From Metridium senile (Eukaryota > Cnidaria > Anthozoa > Actiniaria > Metridiidae), in contig OX459110.1 in NCBI GenBank assembly GCA_949775045.1, positions 11,441,741-11,505,740 on the forward strand: 64,000 nt of DNA, in the 5' to 3' direction. Below, piece by piece: positions 10,801 to 21,109 of the stretch (its first letter is position 1; each line of letters begins with the position of its first letter). A model generated the notes under the pieces. The model worked only from the letters and a program-made list of their open reading frames with translations. It made no database searches and was not told where the DNA came from. The position numbers and the translations under genes were made by a program.

Positions 10801-12071
10801 TTCTAGAATTCAAAGATTAATTTTCAAAGATAAAACAAGTTTTTAAACTTACGTTTCTGTTAATATTGGTGTCATTTTGTTTCAATTTTCGGTGGACAAA
10901 ATGGACGCCTTGAATCTGGGCACTGACGCACGCGCGCGCGCGTCAGAAAAGGCGGGAAAATAGAGAATGCCACAGGAAGCCCATAGATCATCTTCGATTA
11001 TGTTTTCTTCTTCCTTTTTACGCTTTTTATTAGTTTTTATTGATCTCTGAAATATTGTTTTGCATATCTTATTAATATTTATTTTAATTTGGTAACTTTT
11101 ATATTTGCCTTTATTAATATGAATATTTATACCATTTTATGTTTTTGAAGAAAACACTATTTGTCGCACGATCTTGTGTACAATTCGTAATTAATAGGTA
11201 CGAATTATCTTTTGAAAGTTTTCAAAATTGGACGAGCCTATTAGCAAGTCCAATTTGATAACTTTCAAAACATAATGAGTATCTATTAATTACGAAGAAC
11301 GTGTTATTTTTTATTTATAATATACTGAAAAACTAATTGGTACTCTGCAGAGTACAATATACAATTCAATTACTCTTCTCAGCTCGTCCAATTGAAATCA
11401 AGTAATTTTGTACAGTATATTATAACTACTATATCTCAATTTATTCTATATTTGAATTATTTTTCATTTACGGTCTTTCAGCGAGAGCATTACTAGCAAA
11501 GTACGCAAAGCGAGAGTACGAAGCAGCAAGGAGATATGGCTATGATGTTAACGCCAAAAGAGCTGTTCCAGTAGAAGGCTGTAACGCTTGCTGTTCTGCA
11601 TGGTGGTGAGGAAATAATAATCATAATAATCATAATAATCATAATAATGTTATAGTGAGGAAACTCCAACCGTGAACACTTCGAGTTTTTTTGGTACTTT
11701 TTTTCGATTCATTTGAAACACTTAGTGTATTTGAACTCACTGTTTTGAGGGGAAACAAAAGTAAAAAAAGTGGTAGCCATCTTGAATTAGCAAACGGGGG
11801 GAGTACTCCCTTTGTCCAAGTGGTAGGGGTGATCGGCGGAGGGGAGGGGAGGGGGGGGGGGGGGGTCGCGTTAAAACAAAGAAGTGTTAGGAATGTTGGA
11901 TGAACAAGTAATGGATGCTAAATCAGTATTAAATTATTCATTGAAGCTCATCCAATTTGGCTGCCATGTTGTCACACGCACAACAATATTGCATACTGCT
12001 AACACTCTATCATTATTATTTTCAGGTGTAGCATGGTGAATAGTGAAACTTGTCACTGCGACAAGAGATAA
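4892..12071 (+). CDS. Short secreted cysteine-rich propeptide (three exons)
   Basis: Exons at 4892-4982, 11482-11605 and 12026-12071 join in frame (phase 1, then phase 2) to about 86 residues. Exon 1 encodes a signal peptide of about 22 residues: a basic start, then a hydrophobic run (IVIAIASFVIINVEA). Exon 2 encodes a charged Tyr/Arg/Ala-rich pro-region ending in Lys-Arg, a convertase site. The mature part spans exons 2 and 3 and has six Cys in about 20 residues, spaced C-x2-CC-x4-C-x7-C-x-C, followed by a basic C-terminus. Splice sites are ATG|GTAGGT, TTTCAG, GTGAGG and TTTTCAG. The Lys-Arg-processed cysteine-rich plan is shared by peptide toxins, antimicrobial peptides and neuropeptides. 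I recognise no family, so function is open. The first intron is 6.5 kb, very long for so small a gene. A clear polyadenylation signal was not found just after the stop. Confidence 0.72.
4961..5340 (+). repeat. Tandem duplication of an exon end plus splice donor
   Basis: The last 20 or so bases of exon 1 with its donor (from CGATACGTAAGCG to GGTAGGTAA) recur near 5116 and 5251, with about 100 bases of following intron sharing TCTCATTTCTTCTTCTC and TTTTGAAATGGTTTAAAC. The second copy keeps the donor-like GTAGGTAA; the third reads GTAGTTAA. The extra copies carry no ATG and are decoy or relic splice sites inside intron 1. Confidence 0.65.
5341..6860. other. AT-rich intron 1 sequence
   Basis: Very AT-rich with many A-runs. 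No coding exon, tRNA or inverted element was recognised on either strand. Confidence 0.5.
6870..8440. repeat. Degenerate tandem array, unit about 100 bp
   Basis: About fourteen diverged units lie within intron 1 of the cysteine-rich peptide gene. Each unit carries GTAGCTTATTAAAGT or a variant, a TTTGTCAAC segment, and a block like ATCCTAAATTATTGGTATT with ACTCAAATATCTTA. Between 7060 and 7400 a higher-order period of about 200 bp is visible. No open frame runs through it. Confidence 0.75.
8645..8660 (+). promoter_or_regulatory. CCAAT/TATA-like element before the 8754 leader exon
   Basis: AACCAATAAAAGCG combines a CCAAT box with a weak TATA-like AATAAAAG about 100 bases before the ATG at 8754. 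It could drive an alternative start. An 11-codon upstream ORF lies between this element and the leader ATG. Confidence 0.25.
8754..8811 (+). CDS. Possible alternative first exon encoding a signal peptide
   Basis: The exon reads MTMFRFSAIFILLQGVFAK and then one base, G, before GCAAGT. This is a classical signal peptide (short basic start, hydrophobic core, VFA cleavage motif). The donor would be the minor GC type (AAAG|GCAAGT). The reading phase at its end is 1, the phase that the 11482 exon of the cysteine-rich peptide gene accepts, so it could give the same propeptide a second leader. A second ATG two codons in may also be used. Without splicing it is a 23-residue ORF ending at a TGA. It could instead be the relic first exon of another gene. 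No transcript evidence is available. Confidence 0.4.
9018..9400. repeat. Tandem repeat, about two and a half copies of 170 bp
   Basis: Shared landmarks are CATAAAACTATAT, CAATTCCA(C/T)AATAATATAA, GTATACAT, TTTTCAAGAC, and TTTCCATAAATT. The repeat keeps a fortuitous + strand ORF open across copy 1 and part of copy 2. It lies within intron 1 of the peptide gene. Confidence 0.65.
9401..11170. other. AT-rich intron 1 sequence with one CG-rich spot
   Basis: Nothing is coding here. At 10925-10945 a run of alternating CG (ACGCGCGCGCGCG) is followed at about 10951 by GGCGGGAAAA, an E2F-type site. The spot stands out against the AT-rich surroundings. Confidence 0.4.
11178..11303. mobile_element. Short palindromic element (MITE-like)
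   Basis: Arms of about 48 bp start CGTAATTAATAGGTACG on the left and return inverted at the right end (ATTAATTACG). Both arms contain CTTTTGAAAGTTTTCAAA-like and TTGGAC segments. It sits about 180 bp before exon 2 of the peptide gene. Confidence 0.55.
11605..12025 (+). other. Intron 2 of the peptide gene
   Basis: A 420 bp intron. It holds an AATAATCAT run at 11617-11648 and a G-tract at 11843-11866. A segment near 11655-11700 (GTGAGGAAACTCCAACCGTG) resembles 63697-63740, and CCAAGTGGTAGGGGTGATCG near 11816 recurs at about 48756. A dispersed repeat is therefore present. Confidence 0.45.
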
Positions 12072-13060
12072 GCACCAAAGCCAACATATATATTCTTGCA
12101 AAAAATATAGTTATGTTAATTGATTATTGTATAATATTTAACTGAATTACAGTAATGAGTACAGAAAACATTATATATCTCCATTGTTGATCAGATCTCA
12201 CTCATTAAAAACATCATTGCCCACTAGAAAAAGTAATTTCACTTCAAGACAGTTTAAAAATTGTGTATAGAAGTTTAATTAGCCAAGCTAGGTTTCTTTA
12301 CTTCCACAATACAAATACTATAATGTATAATACGTGTGAGGGATGCAAAATAGAGCGTGAGCTCAATGCAGCCTGTATATTGCATGTGGTCAAGAAGGGA
12401 AAAGCATGTGCTAACAATGGTAGTTTGATAAACATTTTACATCTAAGGATGTATAATGATTTCTGAATAAGCAATTGATTATAAACAGCTTCCTCTATAG
12501 AGCTTTTAACTGACAGTTATATACTTTCAGTTTCCCTTATAATTGTAAAAGTCTGCAGAAACATCTGGCTAATCTGTCAACAAGTAAAAGCTCTGCAGGG
12601 GATAGAAGCACTAAATATTTTGAAAAATGTTAATTAGTTTTAACTAAAATTATCCATGCATTAATCAAACGTCATGTAGACTAACTAAAATACAACGATA
12701 ACTAAGAACGCTAATAAACGGCAATTACCACTGATATACCGTTGTCTTTAATGGAATGGAATGGGATGGGATGGGATGGGATTGGATGGGATGGGATGAG
12801 TTAATGGATCGGAAGAGTTAATGGATCACTGAATAAGTGAAAAAATCTACGAATGAATGAATAAATAAATAAATAAATAAATAAATGGATGAATGAATGA
12901 CTGACATGAATTAACTTTTTCAATTCCATTTTATTTATTGCGGGTATTAATCTAACTCGTTGTTGCCATTTCTATCATGATTCATTCCGATTATTTATCA
13001 TTGGATTGTTTAAAAGAAACATTTATGGTATAAATACTCGTTTACAAAAGATTCACAATT
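12072..13060. other. Intergenic between the peptide gene and the acidic protein gene
   Basis: No gene recognised. Simple repeats are TGGGA-type at 12751-12800 and AATA-type at 12858-12886. The two flanking genes are convergent, so both 3' ends fall here. Confidence 0.5.
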
Positions 13061-13078
13061 TACACATATTATCAGAAT

Positions 13079-13084
13079 TTTATT
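13079..13084 (-). terminator. Polyadenylation signal of the acidic repeat protein gene
   Basis: AATAAA on the - strand lies about 113 bases after the TAA at 13199-13197, a usual distance for a short 3' UTR. A second AATAAA-like site follows near 12930. Confidence 0.45.
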
Positions 13085-13196
13085 GAACTTATTAAACTAG
13101 CTTACATTGCGCAATTATCAATGAGACATTTTCTAATATTTAATTTCATAAACCATGTACATGTTGGTCTTTAACAATTGCAGTGATGTCGATGGA

Positions 13197-16100
13197 TTAT
13201 CCAGCACCTATAATGAAACAAATTATGCATGAGTCTTATAATGAAATATAACTTTTCAAAATACATATTGGTAAAATGGCAGGGGCATATTGAGTAGAAG
13301 ATTTGCGTAAATTGTGAAGCAAAGTTTGAGCGTCATTTAACTATTAAAAAGGTTAATTAGAAGGTGCAAAAACAATATGCATGGGTTTTTTCAGCAGCGT
13401 TGCCTTCAATAATCAACTTCAAAGTGGAACACCTCTATATACCGGACCCTCCGTCAATTCCGGAATTTTTCCGGCACGTGTCGTTTGGTCCCTAGTCCTC
13501 AATAAAACCGAACCCCAGATAATTTTAATGGGCTGTCCCGTATATAGAGGGGTTTCATTGTACTATGATTCATTACAAACCTTTTTTTCGAGCAGCAAGT
13601 CTCACAGAAAGCTGCTATTCTCTCTTCTTCGTAGGCGTTTTCCATGTTTTTCCCTTGATTCAAGTCAGTATTTCCTCTCATATCACCATCATCTTCATCA
13701 TCAAATGCATGTATTTCGTCATCATTCAATGCACTCATCGGTTCGATTAAAGGTTCGATAATGTTCTTTTTGTTCATTTGCGAGCTTTTGGAACCTCCTC
13801 TAGAATGACTGATCCTTCTTATATTGATGACATCATCTGCATTATCATTATCAGCATTAGCATCTTCAGTGAAATGAGGCTCAATCAAAGGTTTAACAAA
13901 TCTTTTGTTCGTTAGTTCACTTCTATAACTTTCTTCAGAATTGAAAGGAGGGCTTATGTTTCTTATTTTGATGCCGTCACTTGAATCATCGTTATCATTT
14001 GCGAGAGTTTCGAGGTCCATATCATCAGTTACTTCCCCATTTCTTCTCCTTGCGCTCATTCGCTCCAAACTGGCAAGCAACCGCTTTTTCCTTTCATGAT
14101 CGCTCTCTTTAACATCATTTTCGTTAAGGAATACTAGTCGTGGTTTCTCGATATCAGATTCATATGAGTCTATGTGGCCAACAGGTAAATCTATGCGTTG
14201 TTGTTCGTGTTGTATTCCTTGTGTTTCATCTATTCTTACTACTCCATTCATCGATTCATGTGTGTGATCTTCGTCACCGATGCTATCTTGAGTCTCTATA
14301 ACTGAAGGGAATGTTTCTCCTCTGTATTCCTCATTCTCGGATGGGGATTTAAGATTTTCAGATTTTTCTAGATCTTCATTCCTTGATGGATGATTTTCGT
14401 GAAATTCCCACCTTTTGCCATGGTGGACTAGTACTGGTGAATAGAATTCATAGTACCCTTCCTCTCCAGCTTTCTTATCTTCTTCCAGGGAATTTTCTTC
14501 TTGTTCTTCTTTCCATTTATCGTGATCTTTTTTATCTGATTCTCGTAAATCTTTATGTAACTGTCCTAGTTCGTGCACTTTTAAATTTTCAACTTGTGGA
14601 TGTTCTTTTTCGCGAACTACTAGCTCATGCCCTTTTTCGATGCCATGTTCCACATCGTCTTCATTTTGTCCGTGGGTTTCATGTTTGTGATTTTGTCGCT
14701 CCTCTTCCTTCTTCATATTCTCCTTCACATTTTCAAAGTGTTCCTCTCTTTCTTCTTCTTTATCGTGTTTGTGATTATCTTCTCCTCTTTCTTCTAGGCG
14801 TTCTTCATGCTCTTGTCCTTGCCCGATATAATTCTGTTCCCTGTTTCGACTTTCTATGTTTTTGTGATTTTCATGCTCCTGTTCCTTGTTCGTATTTTCC
14901 TTTGCATTTTCAAAGTATTCGTTCCTTTCTTCTTCTTCATTGTGTTTGTGATTTTCCTGCTCTCTTTCTCGTTCAGGCAGCTCTTCTGGCTTTTGTTCTT
15001 CTTCGTAGTGTTGTTCTTCGATATCATCTTCATTCAATGATTCCAGCGTCACTTCACGTTCTGTCTTGTCATTTTTGCTTGAATCTTGAACATCTTGCTT
15101 CTTTTCGTCTAGAGCAGAAGGATCAACATCTTCCAACTCATTCTTCTTTTCCAGTGGATGTGAATCTTCTTTCTCGACTAAATGATGATACGTTCGTTGT
15201 TCTTCCTTTTGCTTTTCTGTCGGATCAAGTTCTTGTAACTTCTCTTCGCGTTCTTTATTATGATGGCCATGCCCAGATTCAATTTGGTGCTCATAACTTG
15301 ATTTGTGAGAGTAATTATTTTTCTTGGATCCTTCCTCGTGAGATTGTCGATGCGTCTCATGTTCTTCTTCTTTTTCGCCTTCTTCTGGTAGATGAGGCTC
15401 ACGCAATATTTCCTTGTGGTGATTATAACCTTGAAGCTCGTTAGATTCTCCAAGGTTTTGATTAAAAGAATCATAGTTTTCTTCCTTTTTCTCGTGGTGA
15501 GCTGGAGGAGCAACCTTTCTTTCTTCTTCTTCTGGAGGGTGAATTTCTCGTAACATTTCTTTGTTCTCCCTTTCTCCCTTTTTTGTTTGTTTGTGTTCGT
15601 GGTTTTTCACGCCTTCATTTTCCTGCTTTTTCTCGTGGTGAGCTGGAGGAGCAACCTTTTTTTCTTCGTCTTCTTCTGGAGGGTGAATTTCTCTTAACAT
15701 TTCTTTGTAATCGCCATGTTTCTCCTTCTTTTTCTGTTCGTGTTCGTGGTGTTCCACACCTCTATTTTCCTGCTTTTTCTCGTGGTGAGCTGGGGGATGC
15801 ACCTCTCTTTCTTCTTCTTCGTCTTCTTCTGGAGGATGAATTTCTCTTAACATTTCTTTGTAATCGCCATGTTTCTCCTTCTTTTTCTGTTCGTGTTCGT
15901 GGTGTTCCAAGCCTTCGTTTTCCTGCTTTTTCTCGTGGTGAGCTGGGGGATGCACCTCTCTTTCTTCTTCTTCGTCTTCTTCTGGAGGATGAATTTCTTG
16001 TAACATTTCTTTGTAATCGCCATGTTTCTCCTTCTTTGTTTGTTCGTGTTTGTGGTGTTCCACGCCTTCGTTTTCCTGCTTTTTCTCGTGGTGAGCTGGG

Positions 16101-19100
16101 GGATGCACCTCTCTTTCTTCTTCTTCGTCTTCTTCTGGAGGATGAATTTCTTGTAACATTTCTTTGTAATCGCCATGTTTCTCCTTCTTTGTTTGTTCGT
16201 GTTCGTGGTGTTCCACGCCTTCATTTTCCTGCTTTTTCTCGTGGTGAGCTGGAGGATGAACCTCCCTTTCTTCTCCCTCGTCTTCTTCTCGAGGATGGAG
16301 CTCACGCAAAACTTCTTCGTGACTCTTTTTTGGTATTTCCTCGCTTTTCTTGTGACTAAGTTGATGAGCTTCGTCTTTTTGAATCTTCTTGATATGTACA
16401 ATAAACTCCCTTTTCTTGTTTTCTTTGTTATTTCTTTTTTCATTTCCTTCTTGTTCTCCCTTTTCGTCGACTTTCTTTTCTTTTTTGATTGGTGGATACA
16501 AATGACGCAGTTCTTCCTCAAAGTGGGACGGGTCATGTGACTTGTCATGTGACTTGCCATGTGACTTACCATGTGACCGTTGTTTAAGCAATTCTTCAAG
16601 CTCGTGCTCTGCATCTGGTTGGAGTTCTTGTTCATCGCTCACACTGCCCCGGCCTGTGTCGAGGATATTCTTGTTAAGCATTTCATTTAAAATGCGATCC
16701 ATCGTCCCTAAAAACAAATCGGCAAAATATATCAATAAAATTAACCATATAGGATATGATCGTTCTATCTTAAGACGATTGTAAGATTGATTATTGAAGA
16801 AAAAACTGTAATAGTTGTAAAATAATTATAATAATAGTTAGTTAAAACAGTTTGTAAAAGCTACAACTTACAAGGGAAATAAACATATCGAGAAAAAGGT
16901 TTGATTATCTATCACGTATATCATGAATAGAAATAAATAAATTTACACATAAACAAGAGAGTTTTTGTCTTCGAATTCTCGTGTGTCACATTTATTGTGT
17001 CACTCTTTAATTGGAAATTGTTTGTGTTATTTTTTTTTCTGTTATAAGTTCCCAATATCGTGTGTCACATTTATTGTGACATTCTTTAATTGTAAATTTT
17101 GTTTGTAATTTTGTGAGTTTTATTTGTTGAAGACATGTTATCAACAAAAACTAGAGATTTATTCTTCACTGAGATATTTCGTTCCATGGTGCCCTCCCAC
17201 TCACGAAAAGGCACTAACTCCCTTCATAGTAAGTTGGAACAGGTGATTGAGCAGTACGTCCAGTATCTATAGATCGAATCGTGGTATGATGACATCTTAT
17301 TGTTCTTTGACTAGCTAGCCTCGTGTTCACGTCGGAACAAATAGATTTTTCACATGTATGAGAGACTAGTCAGTCAAGAACAATAGTTATATTCAAATTG
17401 TTCGCCATTTTTCGATTCGGAGTATACGGTTGAATTCAATTTAAAATAATAAACTTTATAGGGTGACGATAAGCATAAATCGTTAGATTTTCATCGTGTA
17501 TAATTAAAAAAATACGTTGATTAATTGAAAATAGTTTATTTTTGAAAGCCGGGTAACAGACTCTATTTCACGCCCGAACGTTAGGGCAGATGACCCAAAT
17601 GTTGCCATAATAACAAATCTTAACATTTTTTAGATTAAAAAAAAAGTTCATATCTGCTTTATCGTTGATATTTTTGTTCCTTATCTATTTTGAGTAACTT
17701 CTAATAGAACTAATTCGTTATATTTGAGTAAAAGATTAAATTATTATGCGAACTAAGAACAGTGGTTTAATAACTAAACTTCCGACCAATAAAGTATGTT
17801 GATAGTCTTAGTAATTGAAAGTATTCACTTTTCTTGATTGCAATTCATATTTCGCCCTCAACATTTTCAATTCCGGAAACTGCGACAAGGGAAGATGTTT
17901 ACGAGATAATAATTCCTATTCTTTTTAGACTTGAGTTATTTTGCATGTTTGTAAATAATTAATGATTTACAGTAATTTTTTTTAGCCTTGATCCTCAGGG
18001 TGTATATATATTCCAAAACAACATTGCATTTCAATAACAAATTAAAAACTACAGAATCAAAATTTCTGTGAATTTGAATACATATTATGTCAAAAAGTTA
18101 CTAACAAGTTTTTTTTTATTATTATAATTCTTTTTCGTTGAATTTGAAGTTGCACCTGTACTAAGTTAAATCTCGATAATACAAAATAGATTTAGAAGAG
18201 ACCATCTTTTTCTTTGAAACCTATTTTGATCGATTCTAAATTTGTACAGATATTGGTTTTTTTTTCCAAAAAATTCATAATATGTGGATTCTATCAGCTG
18301 TGATTTTTTGTGTATATCTTTTAATTTATTTCTGTACCCGCATATCGAAAACTATAGATACGCAGATACACTGTCCTCATTTCAAATGTATTTTATAAAT
18401 AATGAAATTCATATCTTTATTTTTTCAGTTCCTCAAGCCTTAATATTTTATGTTCACATACATACATCCCATAGTAGATTTTTTCATTTAGACCAAAGTT
18501 CAATTAAACTGTTATTTGATTTGCTGTAATTTTAGCACTGAAAAATCATCAAAGTTTCGTTCCCGTCAATTTGATTAAGCCGAGTATGCTGTTTTCAAAG
18601 TTTAACATCGAACTATCTGTAATAAATCCCAAGAGCATTGCTTTAATTCATTTGTAAGATGCTGTCTTTAATATTTTAGTATTTGCGTTCACGCAATTAT
18701 TTGTAGATAAATTAAGCGAAGGTAAATTAATGAATGGACAAAATCACACTTAGAAAACAACCGCAAACGTAAAGTATTTTAACATTTTTTTATTTTTTTT
18801 TCAAGTCGCTAAACATACTAAGGGAATTTAGCAGAGGAATTTCAATGAAGAAGTAAAAAAATAAAGCTAAAAACCGAATTGGCGAACTGGCAGAAAACTA
18901 CGTTGTAATCATTTAAACACAGCCCATTGCCTTAACCCTCGCCAACAGTATTTAGTACTGAGATGATTTGATATTTAATTCTATATATATATATTTGTGT
19001 GCTTTTCTTGGTTGTTTTGAAAATACGGCGAAAAAGTACAAATAAATGGTGAAAAGAAGATAAGAATCATGTTATACGTCTATTTAACATACTATTTAAC

Positions 19101-19481
19101 AGAAGAATCCATAAAAGGAGAGAAGAAAGAGAGAGAGAGAGATAAAGGGAAAAAAATGAAAAATAATTCAAATAATTGAGTAAAAACTGGGAAACAAAAA
19201 TACAGTACAGGAGTCAGTTATAAGAATGCTAAAAAAGGATTGTCCGTTGGATGACTTCTCATATACAGTAGATAAAAATCATACACTGCAATTCTCCATT
19301 CTAAGTCACTCTCATAGTGTAGACAACTCTCTGCATTATTCGTACAAACCCACTTTGGTCATTAAATATTTTACGAATGTTACTCACTTTTTTGTAGTTT
19401 CGTAGGCAAAGCTGATCCATCACCAATCAAAGTTATTGTAAGAAAGGCGAAAAAGATCACACCATGTACGGTGGACGCCAT
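13197..19481 (-). CDS. Secreted Glu/His/Lys-rich repeat protein, granin/prohormone-like (three exons)
   Basis: Exons at 19481-19388, 16707-13606 and 13207-13197 give 1068 residues with frame-consistent junctions (both introns phase 1). Exon 1 encodes a signal peptide (MASTVHGVIFFAFLTITLIG). The first junction creates Lys-Arg just before TMDRILNEML. Exon 2 encodes a highly charged chain with His-rich stretches, about five to six 51-residue repeats at 15520-16300 (EIHPPEEDEEEE, VHPPAHHEKK, EHHEHEQ, KHGDYKEML), and many KK, KR and RR pairs. The C-terminus ends in IAAFC plus AG. Splice sites are strong: donor AAAAAA|GTGAGT, acceptor GTTTTTAG, donor GTGAGA and acceptor TTTCATTATAG. Acidic, dibasic-rich secreted proteins of this kind include granins and multi-peptide neuropeptide precursors. 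No family signature proves either, and a secreted matrix or metal-binding role (His-rich) is possible. Confidence 0.8.
13424..13563. mobile_element. MITE in intron 2 of the acidic protein gene
   Basis: Inverted ends of about 26 bp: the left begins near AAGTGGAACACCTCTATATA and the right ends TATAGAGGGGTTTCATTGTA. The unspliced reading frame of the large exon runs into this element, which supports the splice donor at 13605 as the true exon end. Confidence 0.6.
15520..16300 (-). repeat. In-frame 153 bp coding minisatellite
   Basis: The unit is 153 bases (51 codons), with near-identical copies stepping from about 16280 down to about 15520; the last copies are shorter or diverged. The length is a multiple of three, so copy-number changes preserve the frame. 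Opposite-strand ORFs here are shadows of the repeat. Confidence 0.85.
16708..19387 (-). other. Intron 1 of the acidic protein gene
   Basis: A 2.7 kb AT-rich intron. A 78 bp segment with CGTGTGTCACATTTATTGTG is tandemly duplicated at about 16979 and 17058. A short inverted pair (TATTGTTCTTTGACTAG near 17308 and its complement near 17370-17390) looks like a small element. No further coding exon with matching phase was recognised. Confidence 0.5.
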
Positions 19482-19555
19482 GTTTATTCTGACGCTACCT
19501 AACGGACGACAATTAAGCGATGGTGAAGCGTTATAATGGCTAACAATGATGGCAC

Positions 19556-19618
19556 TTAAATATAATGGAGCTAGGTCACGTGACCCGGAGTCATGTGCTA
19601 CTTGGTGCGTCACGTGAT
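19556..19618 (-). promoter_or_regulatory. TATA box and two CACGTG boxes of the acidic protein gene
   Basis: On the - strand TATATTTAA (19564-19556) lies about 75 bases before the ATG at 19481. Just upstream are GTCACGTGAC (19584-19575), a perfect CLEAR-type palindrome bound by TFEB/MITF/USF-class bHLH-zip factors, and a second CACGTG in a TCACGTGA context at about 19618-19609. The spacing of the two boxes is about 34 bp. The sites are seen; binding is inferred. Confidence 0.55.
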
Positions 19619-19842
19619 TCAGTTCTTGAGTTACTGTTTCGACTTTGGGCGGCTTTAATAAGTATTAAAGTAAGCAAGTAAATAAGTTTGAAGCTAGGCA
19701 ACAAATTTAGATTTTGCAATTTAAATTCGTGCTGTTTAAATACGTTTTTTTGTCGATAATTTTGAGTTTATCTAATCGGTATAAATCAAAATCGGTGGTA
19801 AAAATTATTGATACGTATCAAGTCAAAATAAAAATTATGCAA

Positions 19843-20420
19843 CTTCGTTACCAATAGCTATTCATAGATCCACAATTGGCTTGAGTGAACATGAAACAAT
19901 TGCGCAGTATTCCCACTGGAATATAGAATGTCAAACAATTTCAGAAAGAAATACCGCATTAACTGTTAATTTTTCTTAACGTACTCTTAGAATATATAAA
20001 TTCCAAGACAGAACGAGTTAAGGACTGGGTACTAGTTTTCCTAATTAATGTAATTAAGAAATGAACCTGATAATAAAAAAGAGCAGATCAAGATATGTAA
20101 GATTCCTGAGATTTGTTGCTTTTGGTTGGATATTGAGTGAGTTACAGCCATTCAAAACTGCCCAAAATCAGGTGTCCTTCCAAACCATACATTTCCTTCT
20201 ATTTTTAGGCATTTTTATGAGGCTGTATCTTGGTCAGAATACGTACAACCAAATGCAACTAAACTCAGGAATCTAACATATCTTGATGTGCTCTCTTTAA
20301 TTATGAGGTTTGTTTCTTAATTACATTAATTAGGCAAACTAGTACCCAGTCCACTACTCGTTTTGTTACTGGCCAATGGATAGTGGATCTATGAATTATA
20401 GCTGTTATTAAAGTTTTATG
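19843..20420. mobile_element. Inverted-repeat element with two nested arm pairs
   Basis: Outer arms: CAATAGCTATTCATAGATCC at the left and its diverged complement (GGATCTATGAATTATAGCTG) at the right. Inner arms of about 50 bp near 20010 and 20320 contain ACTGGGTACTAG and CTAATTAATGTAATTAAG, with complements on the other side. The layout suggests a foldback or MITE element, possibly one inserted in another. The interior ORF of 71 codons is not convincing as a gene. Confidence 0.6.
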
Positions 20421-21035
20421 CAAATGTTTTCAAACAATAGATTCAAGTCACGGCTCTCGGGCAAAAACAAAAACCTCAACTTGAATCCATGTGTTCAAAA
20501 TCATTTGAACTGTAACAACGGCTATTATGTTTTCAAGTTGTGTCGGCAAAGATTTAGCTTAGCCAAAAATTCCAAGAGAAGTGATATAACCCAGCGACTG
20601 AATGGTCATATGATAGCTTCTACCCTGCATTCCTCTGCAGGTGTTTTTCATTTTCATAAATTGGGATCCCTGTGTCCGATTCTAGTGCTCAGTTTTTCTC
20701 GCTTTTACCACAGCAAGCCCAAGCTATAGAATATAAATGAAGAACGTTTTGTGATGATCAGACTGTAATTTTATGTCTGACCTACATTTGTACTTAAAAA
20801 GCCAGTTAGATATTGATTTATTGAGATATACCGAAGTCCTTTGCGCATGCGAGACTAGCCTGTTTATTAGACGCCACAAACATTTTATTTGCACAAAAGG
20901 AGTTAAACTTTCAACCTTTTCCTCTCTTCCTTTTTTCCCTACACTTTTCCTTATTCTCTTAATTCTTCTTCTTCGTTTGTCGTTATTTCTAAATACTAAT
21001 ATTCTGAAAAAATTAAAAATGTTTAAAAAGGAATG
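20421..21035. other. No recognised feature
   Basis: ORFs on both strands are present but show no codon pattern, splice context or domain that I can support. Confidence 0.4.
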
Positions 21036-21109
21036 CACCCCGGGTGGGACTCGAACCCACAACCTTTGAATTAGAAGTCCAACGCGCTAATCCATTGCGC
21101 CACCGGGGC
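21036..21109 (-). tRNA. tRNA-Arg (anticodon TCT)
   Basis: The - strand folds into a full cloverleaf: acceptor stem GCCCCGG with CCGGGGT and discriminator G, A box TGGCGCAATGG, anticodon loop ACTTCTAA (anticodon TCT), and B box GGTTCGAGTCC. It has no intron, although tRNA-Arg(TCT) genes in many animals do. A T-run follows within a short distance, consistent with Pol III termination. Confidence 0.93.

Noticed and set aside
13499..13605. Unspliced C-terminal extension of the acidic protein (ends in GVRFY)
   Set aside because: It reads into a MITE, and a donor at 13605 plus an acceptor at 13208 give a short terminal exon in the right phase.
14383..16540. Long + strand ORFs (353, 258 and 121 codons) opposite the acidic protein
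   Set aside because: They are the complement of the Glu/Lys/His-rich coding repeat; their Leu/Phe/Arg-rich products follow the repeat period and lack splice or start context.
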